Assembly (NCBI GenBank): GCA_954871525.1
Contig: OX940864.1
Span: 13,944,001-14,008,000 of the forward strand
Source of the DNA: Parietaria judaica
Lineage: Eukaryota > Streptophyta > Magnoliopsida > Rosales > Urticaceae
Length of the DNA: 64,000 nucleotides
Reading direction: 5' to 3'
In this document: positions 48,276 to 60,475 of the stretch, piece by piece
How positions within the stretch are numbered: the stretch's first letter is position 1
Layout of the letters: each line of letters begins with the position of its first letter
The notes under the pieces: generated by a model
What the model saw: the letters and a program-made list of their open reading frames with translations, nothing else
Told to the model about the DNA's origin: nothing
Databases searched by the model: none
Translations under genes and position numbers: made by a program

Positions 48276-51200
48276 ATGCGAGCCCTCTTCCTTTCGCCTT
48301 CGATTCTCAGCTTTCCCCGCTTTTTCTTCTTCCCCTCTTCGACCTCCATGTCCGCCTCCAGCAGAACGCTCGCCGAGTACGCCAAATCGGGGCGGTCGTC
48401 GTGCAGGAAGTGCTCCGAGACCATCGCGAAGGGGGCTCTGAGGCTGGGCCTGGCAATACGCGACCCTCGAGGCTTCGAAAGCACCAAGTGGCACCACTCC
48501 GCTTGCTTCGCTTTCGCCGCCGACTCCAACGCCTCCGCGCAGGACATCTCAGGGTTCGATTCTCTACAGGTTCGGTCAAGTGCTCTTCGTTGAAGCTTTT
48601 TGCTCACCATTGCAAAATCTTACGGCTATTTTCAAGTTTCGCCATTGTTACATAAGGCTTAAGCTAATGAAAGAGTTACCCAATAATCATTCGAAACAGA
48701 GGAGATTGGGCTCGGTGAAGATTTGACGGCCATTCCCGTCACGAGAACGAATTTAGGAAACACTTTGTGCGGTCAAACTTGATTTATATATAAGGTGTTA
48801 TTTTAGATTTTCAGTGTTTGATTATTGCAATACTGTAGTCATTTGATAGTTTTCAAGAATTCATTTTCGGGTTACCTGGAGTTTTGGCCTTAATGTCATG
48901 AATATAAAGCATCAAGATCAAGGTGTTTGTATTGTATATCGGTGTTGTTTTTCGTTTTACGGTAGAAAGGTGTCAATTTTCTGTTTTATTTTCTTTCCTA
49001 CGTTGACGACTTATGCGATCTAGGTCGCATACAGGGCGGTAATTTCCTTTGTTTAAATATTCTCTTGCCTGTTTGAGATTTCAGAATAGTGATCAAGAAG
49101 CTTTAAAGAAGTTGGTCGTTGCAGCCCATACAACTCCGAATGAGGTAAGTCGGGAGTTACTTATAAACTTGGTATGCCCGGGATTGAGATCTTGTGACGT
49201 GATAAACTTCTAAACTTAGAAGCACAATTTAGTGCATAATGGCGTGTCCTGTGTATAGTCTCTCATTATCGGTTTTGGAGTTAGTATTAGCTTTAAATTA
49301 ATGGAATCTCTTTAGTAACAAGCTGCTGTTTTCTAGAAACCAAATAATGTTTCCCGTACGATATGTGTCCTTTACTACAACATAGCCGAACAATATGGTA
49401 AATTTTTAGCTAAGGATTTTTTAAGCTGATTTTCTAAATTTAATCTCAACCCGCGATAGGGTGTAAAAGAAGACGGAGATGAAGAAAGCAAATCAACAAA
49501 GAGCAACACGAAGAAAAGAAAGGTACAGCGACATAATTACAAGAGGTCTCTCGTTATTGTTTAGGAAGCAAATAGTTCTTCCATTATGATTGTATTTTAC
49601 TGCAGAAATAGATAAAATTGACTATAATGATAAACGTTAGCTAAGGAATTGTTTGGTTTGTTTACAAGAAAAGATGACAATGAGGAAAAAGAATCAATCT
49701 TGCATTTGCTTGGGTATTGCCGCCTGACGAGGAAGAATGGCGAGGCATAAAAATAAAATAAAATGCTGATTTGGGTACATAGGTAAAATCATCTTGTTGT
49801 GGGCCTACTAAATTTCACTTTGTGCACTTTCTGAAAGGAAGACTCTCTTTTGTTATTAGTAATGAAAATCAAAATGGTGTGGATAATCTCTCAGTATCAA
49901 TGTTGTGGTTAATTATTAGCATCGAAAATGAACTCTAGATGTTCCTTCTATGAACTTTTTTTAGGAAGCATTTGATTGTTTCCTCACAAAATAGTGTCTT
50001 TTACTACATTCAGAAATGTGGTGTCAGGGTCCTCATAGCTAAGGAATTTTCGGGCTTGTAAGCTGAATTTATAATTTTAATCTTGGCTCTCTTAGGTGAT
50101 AAAAGAAGACAGTGATGAAGAAAAAGAATTATCGGAAAGGGACACGGAGAAAGAAAAGGTATTCTTTTGATATGGTGGAATTTTCCTTTTTCCTTTCCTA
50201 TTTAAGTATGAAAGTAAACATTGAAATCCCACAATGTTCTTGATGGACTACTGCAATCGGGCTCGTAAGCTGGTTTTCGAATTTTATCTCGATTCTCAAT
50301 AATAGGCGATAAAAGAAGACGATGATGAAGAAAACGAAGCAAAGGCAAGGGACACGAAAAAAGCAATGGTAATCTTGTATGATATGGTGGAACTTTCTTT
50401 TTCCCTTTCCTATTCGGGTGTGAAAGTTAACATTGAAATGACACAATAATCAGGTTGTTGATGGACTACCAAATTCGGTCTCGTAACCTGATTTTCTAAT
50501 TTTAAACTCGGTTATTGTATAATAGGTGATAAAAGCAGAGGGTGATGAAGAAAACGAATCAACAGAAAGGGACTCGAAGAAAGCAAAGGTATTATTGTAT
50601 GATATGGTGGAACTTTCTTTTTCCCTTTCCTATTTAGGTACGAAAAAAAAAGCATTGAAATGCCACAATAGTCAGGTTGTTGATGGACTACTAAATTCGG
50701 TCCCGTAAGCTGATTTTCTAATTTTAATCTCGGTTCTTATATGGATCAAAATGGACTAGTATGTGCTACCAGATGTATACAGGTTTTCATCAGTTTGGTC
50801 AATATAATGAAAAGTTGCTAAATATCTTTTTCTTTGCTATGATATTAAAAGGCTCCTATTCGATGCAGGAGCAAATAGTTTATTTCTTATTTATTAATTA
50901 AGTTTTAACTGTGTCATTAAGGGCATTAGACTCTTCCTATTTTATGTCATTAGAGGTTTATGGATGCTATATAGACACCAACACACGGCAATCGTAGGTT
51001 TTTTTTTTTTTTTTTTTTCATGCTTTAGTTAGGACTTTGTATCTCTTTGCATCATCACCTTGGTGAATTCCCATTGGCCGTTTTGTGTTCGTAATTGTAT
51101 TTGCTTGATTTTCGTACCCGGGTCTATCAGATATATCTGGAACAAGAAGTTCACACTTCCAAAAACATCATAAAAGACACCAAATAAGATTCTTGTGTTT

Positions 51201-54200
51201 GTTGCGAATGTAAATTATAGTTAAGGTCGGGTTTGTTCTTATCGTGTCTTTCCTAAAAAATTATTTTATTAGGCAATGCCAGATATTTGTTATTTCATTT
51301 TTTCAGTTAGATGTCTCACATACTAAATGTTTTGCCTCTTATTAACTTTATGGAAATTTATTGTAGTTATCTGATTTCAAGGGAGAAGATCATGACATAG
51401 CATTTTCAATTTCCCATGTCAAGAATAAGTACAAGGTCAATACTGTCTCTTCACTTGCTTATAACAAATCATTAAATACTTGTTGCTTTTTATTCTCACA
51501 AGTTCTCACTTAATATATTATGATTTCTGTTTTTATTTATTCAGGACGCAACACTTTCAGCTAATTGGAAGGCGTTCGAAACGGTTGTATTTCTTGAGCG
51601 GGTGAAACACATTGTCTTACTCTTATTATTGCTGTTTCAATATTGTATAAATTATATATGCAGGGTTGAAACTGATGTTCCGGGTTTGGTTTTTCACCCT
51701 TTACAAAACCGGAACCAGATATAGTGGGTGTTAAATAAATCAAAATCGGTTTTTTGGATACAAATTTTTAAATCTTATCCGGTGTACAATCCATATTTAT
51801 GAAAGAAAAAAAAAACTTGTGCAAATTAATTAAATAAAGAAATGAAGCAAAACTAATTCTCAAAACTTTTTTTATTCTAAAATCAATTTCTGAAATAATT
51901 ACGAGTGTGTAATAAATTTACATATTAACATGTCCAAAAGTAAAACGTAAAAATAAAACCTGTACAGTTAAGCTTTTAAAAACTGTTCAGAAAACACTGG
52001 ACTCTAAAACCATATGTTCCGATTTTTTGGTTTCTGATGAACCGGTTTTTTGTGTAAATCTTTGACTCATAAATATACTGATGTCGTTAAACTTGATTTT
52101 CATTTTTGCATGAAGATTTTATGATGCATTGCAAATTGAAAGTCATCACTCTGAAATCTCATATCCATGTATATATGCGCGTAGCTAGTACATCATACAA
52201 GAACATGCACAACAACTTGTACCTTTATAACAGGGTTTTCCTTCATCTTCTTCATGCAGGAAGACGGTCTTAGGGATTCGACTAAAATTGCCGCTTTTGA
52301 TTTCGATGGATGTCTCGCTAAAACTTCGGTGCAAAGGTAGCATCATTTCTTTATCTGGGCATTTTGTTGATTAGCTTCATTATAGTGGAAATAGGATATC
52401 TGAAATACTAACCTAAAGCACTAAGCTTGAAATGTTAAAGTCAGGATGATAGTAGCATTTAAGATCGGAATGATGTATTCTATCTCGACTAAGAATCAAA
52501 TTAATTTATGATTTATAAAATTAAAACTAGAGAGAAATTTGATACGTTCCAGGAAGACAAATTACACAAAGCACGCAGAAATAAATTCTACCGACGAGAA
52601 TTCACATGAATGTGAACCCCTGTCATCTCTTATTGCTAGAAACTACGAAAACCAAGTTCGATCCTTCGAGATAACGGACATCGTTCTGTTGATGAGTCTA
52701 GATGACACACAACCCGATGCAAATCCAAAACTGCCCAACCAAAGCATAAGTGGCGCCTTTTATGATAGGTCATTTTGACTTATTGGGATTTTTACGGGCT
52801 TTATTAAAACATTAAACAAAAGGCCTAAACTCAATTTGTAGAATTTATATCCGAGAATTCTTCAAAAGAAGAAGCTTAATCGCATTGTTATTTTCAGATT
52901 CTACAATCATGTGTTATGTGTATCTAATATTAACTTTAATTTATTCAGAATCTTCATATAAATTTTGATTCACTAACAACCTATGTTTCTTCTGTAATTT
53001 CAGAGTAGGTTCAGAAGCTTGGTCCCTAATGTATAAATCAATACCCGCTAAGCTTCAGAGCCTGTACAGTGATGGCTATAAACTGGTTCTATTCTTTTAT
53101 CTGCTCATATAAAATTCTTGCTATTCCGATTTTGACACTGTATAGCTTAGATTATTGTATTTATGTGGCTTCTGACGGGTAATTCATTATCAGGTAATCT
53201 TCACAAACGAATCGAACATCGAGCGCTGGAAGAACAAGAGACAAGTTGCTGTGGACTCTAAGATTGGGAGGCTGAACAATTTCATTAAGGAAGTGAATGT
53301 TCCAATTCAGGTAATAAGTCTATTTCTCTGCTCTATAATATACTAATAAAGCCGACAACGAAGCATTTGAGGAGAAAAATGGCAAAACTACGCTAGGGGT
53401 GAAACTTGTTAATTCGATTTGGGTTTTTCTTTCTTTCATGCCACTGAAAACGATTTTTTGTGTTGGGAAATTTACAACCGAAAACCCCTTATGAAGAGGG
53501 AGGTATCAAATTTTGAATCTCAAAATTAATTTGGAAAGATACTTATCTACATTAACTTGAGATATCTGTATATATCGTCTCTAATGCTAGTACTAAATAA
53601 GCAATAGGCATTTAAATTTGGGTACCAGTTTTGGTTATCAAGATTGAAATCGATGCACCGGCCTAAACAGGATGTGATATTAACAGAGAGAAGAAGAAAA
53701 AAATCGGTTATATGTGTTGATGCGAAAGAACCGTTATTTGGTTTTGGTTAATTGGTTTCCAGTTAACAAAGTGGTTTTTGGTTAAATTGTTTTGCTCCTA
53801 ATTTTAGCCTTCATTCTATATGGACAGGTGTTTATTGCTTGCGGTATTGGTAAATCCGGCGTTCAACCAGAAGATCGCTACCGTAAACCGAAACCTGGGA
53901 TGTGGTATCTCATGGAAAAGCATTTCAACTCTGGCATTCGTGTAGATATGGATAAGTTAGTTTCTCTTCTTTATCGCACTTTCTTTCTTTTGATAGCATG
54001 CGATTAATCCTTGGAGACTTATTTAATTCGCCTTTATATCATCCGGAATCCGGTTTATAATTCTGTTGTGCTTTAGATCTTTCTACGTAGGTGACGCTGC
54101 TGGAAGAGATAAGGATCATAGTGATGCTGATATTAGATTTGCTCAGGTAAACCCGCACTTGCGTTAGTTGATCTTTATACACAATCCAACGCTATCGTTG

Positions 54201-54619
54201 ATTAAATTTAATGGAAAATGGAGTTTGACTTTAAGTTTTTTCGTTGTCTGACAGCTTTTTAATTGTTGCTTTATTCCTAAGAAACTTATCAAAACCCAAA
54301 GCCGAGAATTTCATATCGTTGGACAAAATTTTGTCCTAATTCGTCTGATTTTCGGACAATGATTAGGACAAAATAGGACAATCTAGGCCAAATTCTAATC
54401 ACTTTTGTCCGTTTTTTAACTAATTAATGTCCTAAAACAGACCATTCCGACAATTTTTGTCCGATTTTATGGCAATAAACATCTTTAAACAAAAACAGGC
54501 TCAAAATTTTGTTCTTGGTGTTGTCTCTTCTGTCTTTTCAGGCAATTGGTTTGAAATTTTATGTGCCCGAGGATTACTTTGGCGAGCCACGAGGCCGAAA
54601 GAGGAAAGTCCAATCTTAA
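48276..54619 (+). CDS. ZDP: Polynucleotide 3'-phosphatase ZDP-like, PARP-type zinc finger
   Basis: DNA repair enzyme that removes 3'-phosphates at nicks so that polymerase and ligase can act; in plants it also serves in base excision and active demethylation. Fourteen exons: 48276-48569, 49085-49144, 49460-49522, 50096-50158, 50306-50368, 50526-50588, 51367-51435, 51545-51601, 52260-52336, 53004-53085, 53194-53310, 53828-53955, 54077-54146 and 54542-54619. They give 427 aa with frame kept throughout. The N-terminus has one PARP-type finger (CRKC near residue 43 and WHHSAC near 77). Four acidic repeats of 21 residues follow. The HAD phosphatase domain has AAFDFDGCLAKTS (Asp258/Asp260), VIFTNES and YVGDAAGRDKDHSDADIRFA. 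The tail GRKRKVQS is a likely nuclear signal. The ATG at 48348 (Met25) is an alternative start; the longer form adds a Phe/Ser-rich, transit-peptide-like leader. Arabidopsis ZDP is described with three fingers; I find one here. Confidence 0.92.
50096..50740 (+). repeat. Tandem exon-plus-intron duplications in ZDP
   Basis: Three units of 210-220 bp start at 50096, 50306 and 50526. Each has a 63-base exon (ATAAAAG...GATGAAGAAAA...) followed by an intron with the same words (GATATGGTGGAA, TTTTTCC, TTGATGGACTAC, GTAAGCTG or close variants). Exon 3 (49460-49522) is an older, more distant copy of the same exon. All four exons are phase 0 and 63 bases long, so copies can be added without breaking frame. 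Confidence 0.92.
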
Positions 54620-55192
54620 CCCCAAAAAGTTTAACTATTTACGTGAGTGATCCCACTGGACTTTTTGTTTCAGTTACATCCTTCACTTTTGTACGGTTAG
54701 AAGAAGAGGTTTCTCCAAGTTTTGTATACTTGTTCTACAGTGAATTTGATGGCCTCATCTTCAAGTTATGCTAAACTTATGGACGGATACCATGTTTTCC
54801 GTCCATTTATGACGGTTTCCGTAAATAATTTGTATCGTGCAACTTTTCTTGTATATTTTTTTTTAACTTCCGTCTTTCGAGTCTAAATTGATCCATGAAA
54901 AACTTACTTTCGAGATTTAAATAAGGATCTATAACTTTTTTATTGAAAAAAGAAAAAAGTTATGTTACTCAGCTTGTAATTTAATGAAATTTAAATAAAA
55001 TTGTATGGGAGTGGCACAATTTTCTCCATTAACGCTTTTTACAAATTGGATGGTTTTTTTTTTTTTAATGCAAATCGGAAGGAGTTGCTATTTTATTAAA
55101 CTTGGCTACTTTCACTACACGAATTTGGATATGCGCTGGCATCGTTGATTGTAACTTTAAAATACTTTGATAGTTATTATATAATATATACA

Positions 55193-55225
<33 letters not shown>

Positions 55226-55563
55226 TCAACTTTCAAAGAAACTTCCTCGGTTTCCCAATTATTTTCTAAACACATTTAGGTTATTTATCACTCTGATATT
55301 GAGTTGTGAAAACTGAAAAGTACTCTTTACTACCACTAAAAAAAATATATCATGTTTATATAATTTTGTTAATAGACAACTTACTTTTTTCACATCACAA
55401 TAAAAATATGGAAATTTGCGGCAAAAATCATCGAAGTCATTAAATTCTTGCAGATAAATAACTAACGTCTATTTTTTGCGACAAAAATCATTAACGTCAT
55501 CAATTGTTTGCAGATAAATTACTAACGTTTATTTTTTGCGGCGAAAGTGGAGCAATCAATCAC
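54620..55563. other. ZDP 3' flank and intergenic repeats
   Basis: AT-rich, no gene. It includes an AT run at 55201-55224 and a 60-bp tandem repeat at about 55415-55540 (unit words TTTGCGGCAAAAATCAT and TTGCAGATAAAT, two copies plus the start of a third). Confidence 0.65.
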
Positions 55564-56400
55564 CTGTGCTGTGATCTTGATACTCTGTGTACCCTTGATT
55601 TCCTTGTGATGGAGATACTTTCCCTGCCATCAAACAAATATTTTAAATTTTAGAAAATTATATGAAACAATTTGCATCTATTTTCAATGTGTTTCTACAC
55701 ATTAATAAACTGACTGGTAATTTGAAGAACTGATATGCCCTAACACAGGAACCTCGTTAAGTTAATAATCGATATATTAATAACTTCAATCAAATTCTAA
55801 TTTTGTCCGGTCCCGACAAATACCAACATGCTACATTAATACTCGATATAAAATATTTTTGTAATCCCCACATTATCAATATATCAAGGTTATATAAGGT
55901 ATCATAAATGAAATACCAGAACTAAACTCGGTGGCTTTTTCACGGGATGAGGTGTTAATAGTGCTCGAATGCTTGTAACAATTGGTCCCTGCAAAAGAGA
56001 ATATGCAGTATTCAGAAAGACTCGATGAAAAAATTCATAATAAATTAATTTTGAATAGAACCTACATTAACAAATAACGACTTGATATGATATTTTATAA
56101 CTGTATAAGAGCAATTTGGATGAGAAAAAAAAAAGAGTTAAAAGTAACCTGCATTCCACAGACAACAATTTGATCTCCTTCATGAAGCACTCCATTGACC
56201 AACACAACATCTTCCTTCTCTTGCCTGTTGAGTTCTTCTCGCTCAATCCTCTCTTCTTCGTCCATTCTCTGCTTCTCTTCTTCCTCCTCCGGCGAGCAAG
56301 CGCCTCTTGCATTTACGTGCTTCGGAAGTCTGCTTGACTTTTCATCTTCGACCTCCGCGATCTTCTTCTTCTTGGCCGGTGCTGACGGGACGGGACGCAT
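55564..56400 (-). pseudogene. Broken fragment of an eIF5B gene
   Basis: Three exon-like pieces on the minus strand with GT-AG borders: 56149-56400, 55917-55988 and 55564-55623. The first begins with a charged Lys/Glu region like the eIF5B N-terminal tail. The words KHV and MQEALARR lie in different frames, showing an indel. It then jumps directly to DVVLVNGVLHEGDQIVVCGM, which belongs to domain II after the GTPase. The second piece continues GPIVTSIRALLTPHP, and the third reads YLHHKEIK...IKITAQ. The entire GTPase domain and the C-terminal half are missing. eIF5B is the translation factor that joins ribosomal subunits. Introns are retained, so this came from DNA duplication and not from a processed mRNA. 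Confidence 0.82.
55745..55900. mobile_element. Mariner-like MITE remnant
   Basis: GGAACCTCGTTAAGTTAATA at the left and ATATCAAGGTTATATAAGGT at the right resemble the inverted AACCTC...TTAATA ends seen at 11852 and 47553. It lies inside an intron of the eIF5B fragment. The ends are diverged, so the limits are approximate. Confidence 0.45.
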
Positions 56401-56532
56401 TCGCCCTCGCCTAAATCGTCACCTCTCCGACTCTCTCTGCCTCATCGAGGTCGGTCTTCTTCATCTTTTGGGTGTTCAATGATTCTACTACCTCTTCAAT
56501 CTTATTGACTTTCCCTAAATCAGTGGTGTGAC

Positions 56533-57316
56533 TGTTGGAACTTGTTTGAAATTTTTTCTTTCCATGGTTTTCCTCTCTTTCACAAAGAGTCCCACGTTGA
56601 TTGGAGAGAAGTGTTTGGAATGGTTTATAAACCAAATAATTGACCTAAGGGCTTGGGCCCTTTGGGTCACACAATTTTGTGGAGGGGAGAGGACTCACCC
56701 AAATGCATGCGCGCCGCCGCTGCCGTCCGACCGGCTTGACGTGGCGCGGTGCGGTGCGTTGAGTGTTCTTGTGCAAACATAAGTATTTTTGCCGAAAAGT
56801 TTAATTGGTATTTTATGCCGTAATTAAAACTATAACTACTTTTGCCAAAATTATTTTCTGACGTGGAAATGATTCAGTCTCACGCGTTTGGATCAGTCAG
56901 TCCACGTTCCCCACTTTCTCTCCACGTTCTGAAATCTGCCCGTTGGTTTTCTTAACGTTATTTTTCACAACGTAAACTTTTTTCTCAGCTATAAATAGAG
57001 AGCTCTGGTTCTCGTTTTTGTCAATCAAAAAATCGAAGAGCTATATACAGTATTCCGAGCAAAATATTCAGAGGGTTTGAGTGATTCCGATCGATACCGA
57101 GTGCGCGGTTTCGGTCGAGACAAAAAAGATCTGGGCTGTTTTATCCTGGGGGTGACGGGGCATACTCGAACTGCGAGCACCGAGGCAGAGCCGCGAAACG
57201 CCTTAAAGAGAGCGACCTAATTCGCGACTCAGCCTTTCCTGAGTTTTTTCGTTAACCTTTGTTTTGCAGGTACCCGAGTTTCGATCGAGGCAGCGACGAA
57301 GTTTCCACGGGCGACA
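56533..57316 (+). mobile_element. Solo-LTR-like sequence
   Basis: It begins TGTTGGAACTTG and contains phrases typical of plant retrotransposon LTRs (GTCCCACGTTGATTGGAGAG, AACCAAATAATTGACC, TTTGGGTCACACAATTTTGT). A TATAAATAGAGAG core promoter lies at 56990. A plausible ACA end is at 57316. I see no second LTR, no primer site and no clean target duplication, so solo LTR or LTR fragment is the best guess. Confidence 0.45.
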
Positions 57317-57744
57317 AGAGTGACTTTCCCTATTCTCATATCACACAACAAACCCAAATCAACCCATTAAGAGAAACAATACCCCGAATTGAAACATCTA
57401 GATTTACGATGAAAATTTAATCCAACATGCAAAAAAAAACTGCGAATTTGAGCAAAAAATAGCGACTTGTTGAGAAAAGGAAACTCACCACGGATGGCGA
57501 TAGGCAATCGGACGAACAACGATTGTGATGAAGAACGTGAAGCGCACAAGGAATACAATTGGCAACTAAACAAATGATTTATTTTCTTTTATTAGATATT
57601 ATTAGCATTTATTCTTTTTATTCATGCTCTTAAATGGATTGCTTTTATTTAAGGAAGATTACATCAAATTTGATTGCTTTCTATATGTTGTATTCTAACG
57701 CGTGTGATTAGTTGTTGATGAACGAATAAAAAAAATCGAGTATT
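57317..57744. other. Possible orphan 5' exon on the minus strand, otherwise nothing
   Basis: On the minus strand a stretch ending near 57490 (CGCCATCCGTG, then GTGAGTTTCC) looks like a leader exon followed by a splice donor. It could belong upstream of the eIF5B fragment. No coding sequence is recognised. Confidence 0.3.
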
Positions 57745-58990
57745 GAGAATTCAGAACTGATATGGCACCGTATAATTCAAATTCAAGTATTGAGAATTCT
57801 AATTCTTTTCATAGTTCAAAAGTGATATGACAATAAGCAGTGGCCGAGCTAGCTTCTCAGTTGAGGTGAACCGCGAAAAAGAAAAAAGAAAAAAAAATCC
57901 TACTCTATTAATTAAAATTTATTTTACAAATAGACAAAATCTCTCAAACATAAAATATGTGGATATAAATCTATTTATTTTATTTTGATATTGTTTCTGT
58001 ATTTGAATTTTCATGCATCAATTTTTATTTAAGGATATTGTTACTCTTTAGGCTATTTTTTAATTTTTAATTGAATTGCAGTCTAATTTTTTTATCTATA
58101 CATTATAAAAGGAGGAACTCACAAGTGACATGACACCGTATAATACAAGTATTGAGAATTCTAATTTTTTTCATAACTCAAAATTGATATGGTACCATAA
58201 GCAGTGGCGGAACTAGCTTCTCAGTTTAGGTGAAGCACGAAAAAGAAAAAGAAAAAACCCTACTCTATTAATTAAAATTTATTTTACAAATAGACAAAAT
58301 CTCTCAAGCATAAAATATGTGGATATAAATCTATTTCTTTTAGGGTTAATGGCGGCAAAAATACCTAAAGTTTGGTAAAAAAACCTTCGTGTACCCAAAG
58401 TTTAAAAGTGATGGCAAAAGTACCCAAAATCGTATTTGGGGCGTTGACCACTCCATTCTCGTAACGTAATTAACTTACCCGTTAACTCTGGCCGCGTGGA
58501 CAAACGTGGGTTGCTGACATAGCAATTTTTTTCCACGTGGACGAGCCCAATTAGGGGTTTAATACGTTGTTTTGTCGTAAACGAGGTTGATGTGGGCTCG
58601 TCCACGTGGCAAAAACTTGCTATGTCACCAACCCACATCTGTCCACGTGGCCAGAGTTAACGGGTAAGTTAACTGCGTTACGAGAATGGAGTGGTCAATG
58701 CCCCAAATGTGACTTTGAGTACTTTTGCCACCACTTTTAGACTTTGGGTACACGAAGGGTTCTTTGACCAAACTTTAGGTATTTTTACCGTGATTAACCC
58801 TTTATTTTATTTTGATATTGTTTCTGTATTTGAAATTTCATGCATCAATTATTGTTTAGGCTATTTTTTTTATTGAATTGCGGTCTAATTTTTTATCTAT
58901 ATATTATAAAAGGAGAAACTCACAAGTGACATGACACCGTATAATTCAAGTATTGAGAATTCTAATTTTTTTCATGTCAAAAGTGATATG
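57745..58990. repeat. Tandem repeats of about 360 bp, one interrupted by a MITE
   Basis: The block with CACCGTATAAT, AGTATTGAGAATTCTAAT, AGCAGTGGC and GGATATAAATCTATTT starts near 57745, again near 58112, and in part near 58912. The second copy is split by the MITE at 58343. No coding sequence. Confidence 0.88.
58343..58800. mobile_element. Long-arm MITE, copy B (458 bp)
   Basis: Same family as 34553-35020: GGGTTAATGGCGGCAAAAAT at the left and the inverse ending GATTAACCC at the right, with long inverted arms. The flanks TTTCTTTTA (58334-58342) and TTTATTTTA (58801-58809) form a 9-bp target duplication with one mismatch. The neighbouring repeat copy near 57975 shows the same site without the insertion. 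Confidence 0.93.
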
Positions 58991-59014
58991 GCACCACAAA
59001 TTACTTGCCTGTTA

Positions 59015-59146
59015 AATAACCCGACACAACATTTATTTAGGGCATAATAATAATAAGAGCTTATTATTATTCAATATCTAATAACCCGACACAATATTTA
59101 TTTAGGGCATAATAATAATAAGAGCTTATTATTATTCAATATCTAA
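59015..59146. repeat. 65-bp tandem duplication
   Basis: TAACCCGACACAA...TTATTTAGGGCATAATAATAATAAGAGC...CAATATCTAA occurs twice with an offset of 65 bp and one base difference. Confidence 0.92.
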
Positions 59147-60475
59147 TTTACGGTTATTTTACCCCTCTCTCTTAGTTGTACTTTACGTGCATTTGAAAGG
59201 GTGTTTTTGATGGCTAGCCCTTAAAAATTCATAAAGTAAAAGTTAATTCTAATGCTAATCATTGATGAAGATTCATATGTATTATAAAATACATGCACAT
59301 GTTTTAATATTGACCGAAACCGGAATGGTGAGAGGGAGAACCGTCGAAATGCGATGGTCGTGTCATCTTCGACGACATTAAATCGAACAACGTGAAGAAG
59401 AAGAAGAAGAATTGAAGTCATCGCAGAACCAGCTTTTCTATACGAAAATCTGAAAGGATAACTGAAATTATATGAGAAAAGATGGAAGAGGGTGATAATA
59501 AAAGATAGAACTTTCCAATCGAGAGATATACGCGTTTAAGAGTATTTTGGTCAGTTTTGTGATGCGGATATTATTGGAAGGAAATAACGGAGATTACGGC
59601 AATAAACACCACAAATTTCCAACTTTATTATTAATTATTTTCTTCCCTTTTAAGTTTATTTGATTGCTTGAATTATGGCTTTATTGCTTAATTATTTTAG
59701 TTTCTCTCTTTGATCGGTTGTAGCCCTATTAATATGAAGGGTGATGTTTGCATGCAGTTTTTAGTTGATGAATGATTAAAAAAAATTGAGATTTAAGCTT
59801 GTTCAAAGAAAGTTTCCGTTTTTTATATCCGTCACTCTACATCATTTTGGAAAAACAAGCATAGAAAAAAAGAAATATATAATCAATTTCTTTATAGGAA
59901 AAAAAAATACTTACATAAAGTGAAAACACATGATTACAGAATTAAGAACAAAATTTTATCCCATTGAGCATGATTATTTATTAAACAATATATATACTTC
60001 TTTTCCTAAAAAAGAAAGATTTACTTCTACCTAGAAAAAAAAATCCAGACCAAAACACATCAGGTTTTCAGGCACGGCTCTTCTGCAGCTAATGCACACC
60101 GTGCCGTGGCCATCTCGTTCCCGCGTTCCTACGATAATACATCTCATTTTATCTAAATTTTTTTCAATGAAATTAATATAAATTCCGATTATAAGGCTTG
60201 ATAAAGCAACAAAAGGAAGCGGTTGGATATAAAAGTTGGAGCTGTTGATCTCATTTACAAAGACAATAGAGAATGAGCCTCTAAAATGTATACTTAATAA
60301 GAGCATGTCATGTTCTACATAATCCAAAAACTAAAAACTTCTCGAGACAAAATCTCGCTCCGGCAAAGATCACCGTAACGGCAATACGATTACGTATGAA
60401 ACATATTTGGTCACGCAATCTCACTAAGAGCACGATACGTCGTTCTGACCGAAACATCATTAAGCGGCAATTTAT
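59147..60475. other. Downstream flank of NSA2, no gene seen
   Basis: AT-rich DNA with short frames only. The 98-codon minus frame at 60031-60327 has no similarity I recognise and overlaps the likely 3' region of NSA2. Confidence 0.6.

Noticed and set aside
60031..60327. 98-codon minus frame with a few Cys residues
   Set aside because: No recognisable family, no splice or promoter context, and it lies in the 3' flank of NSA2.
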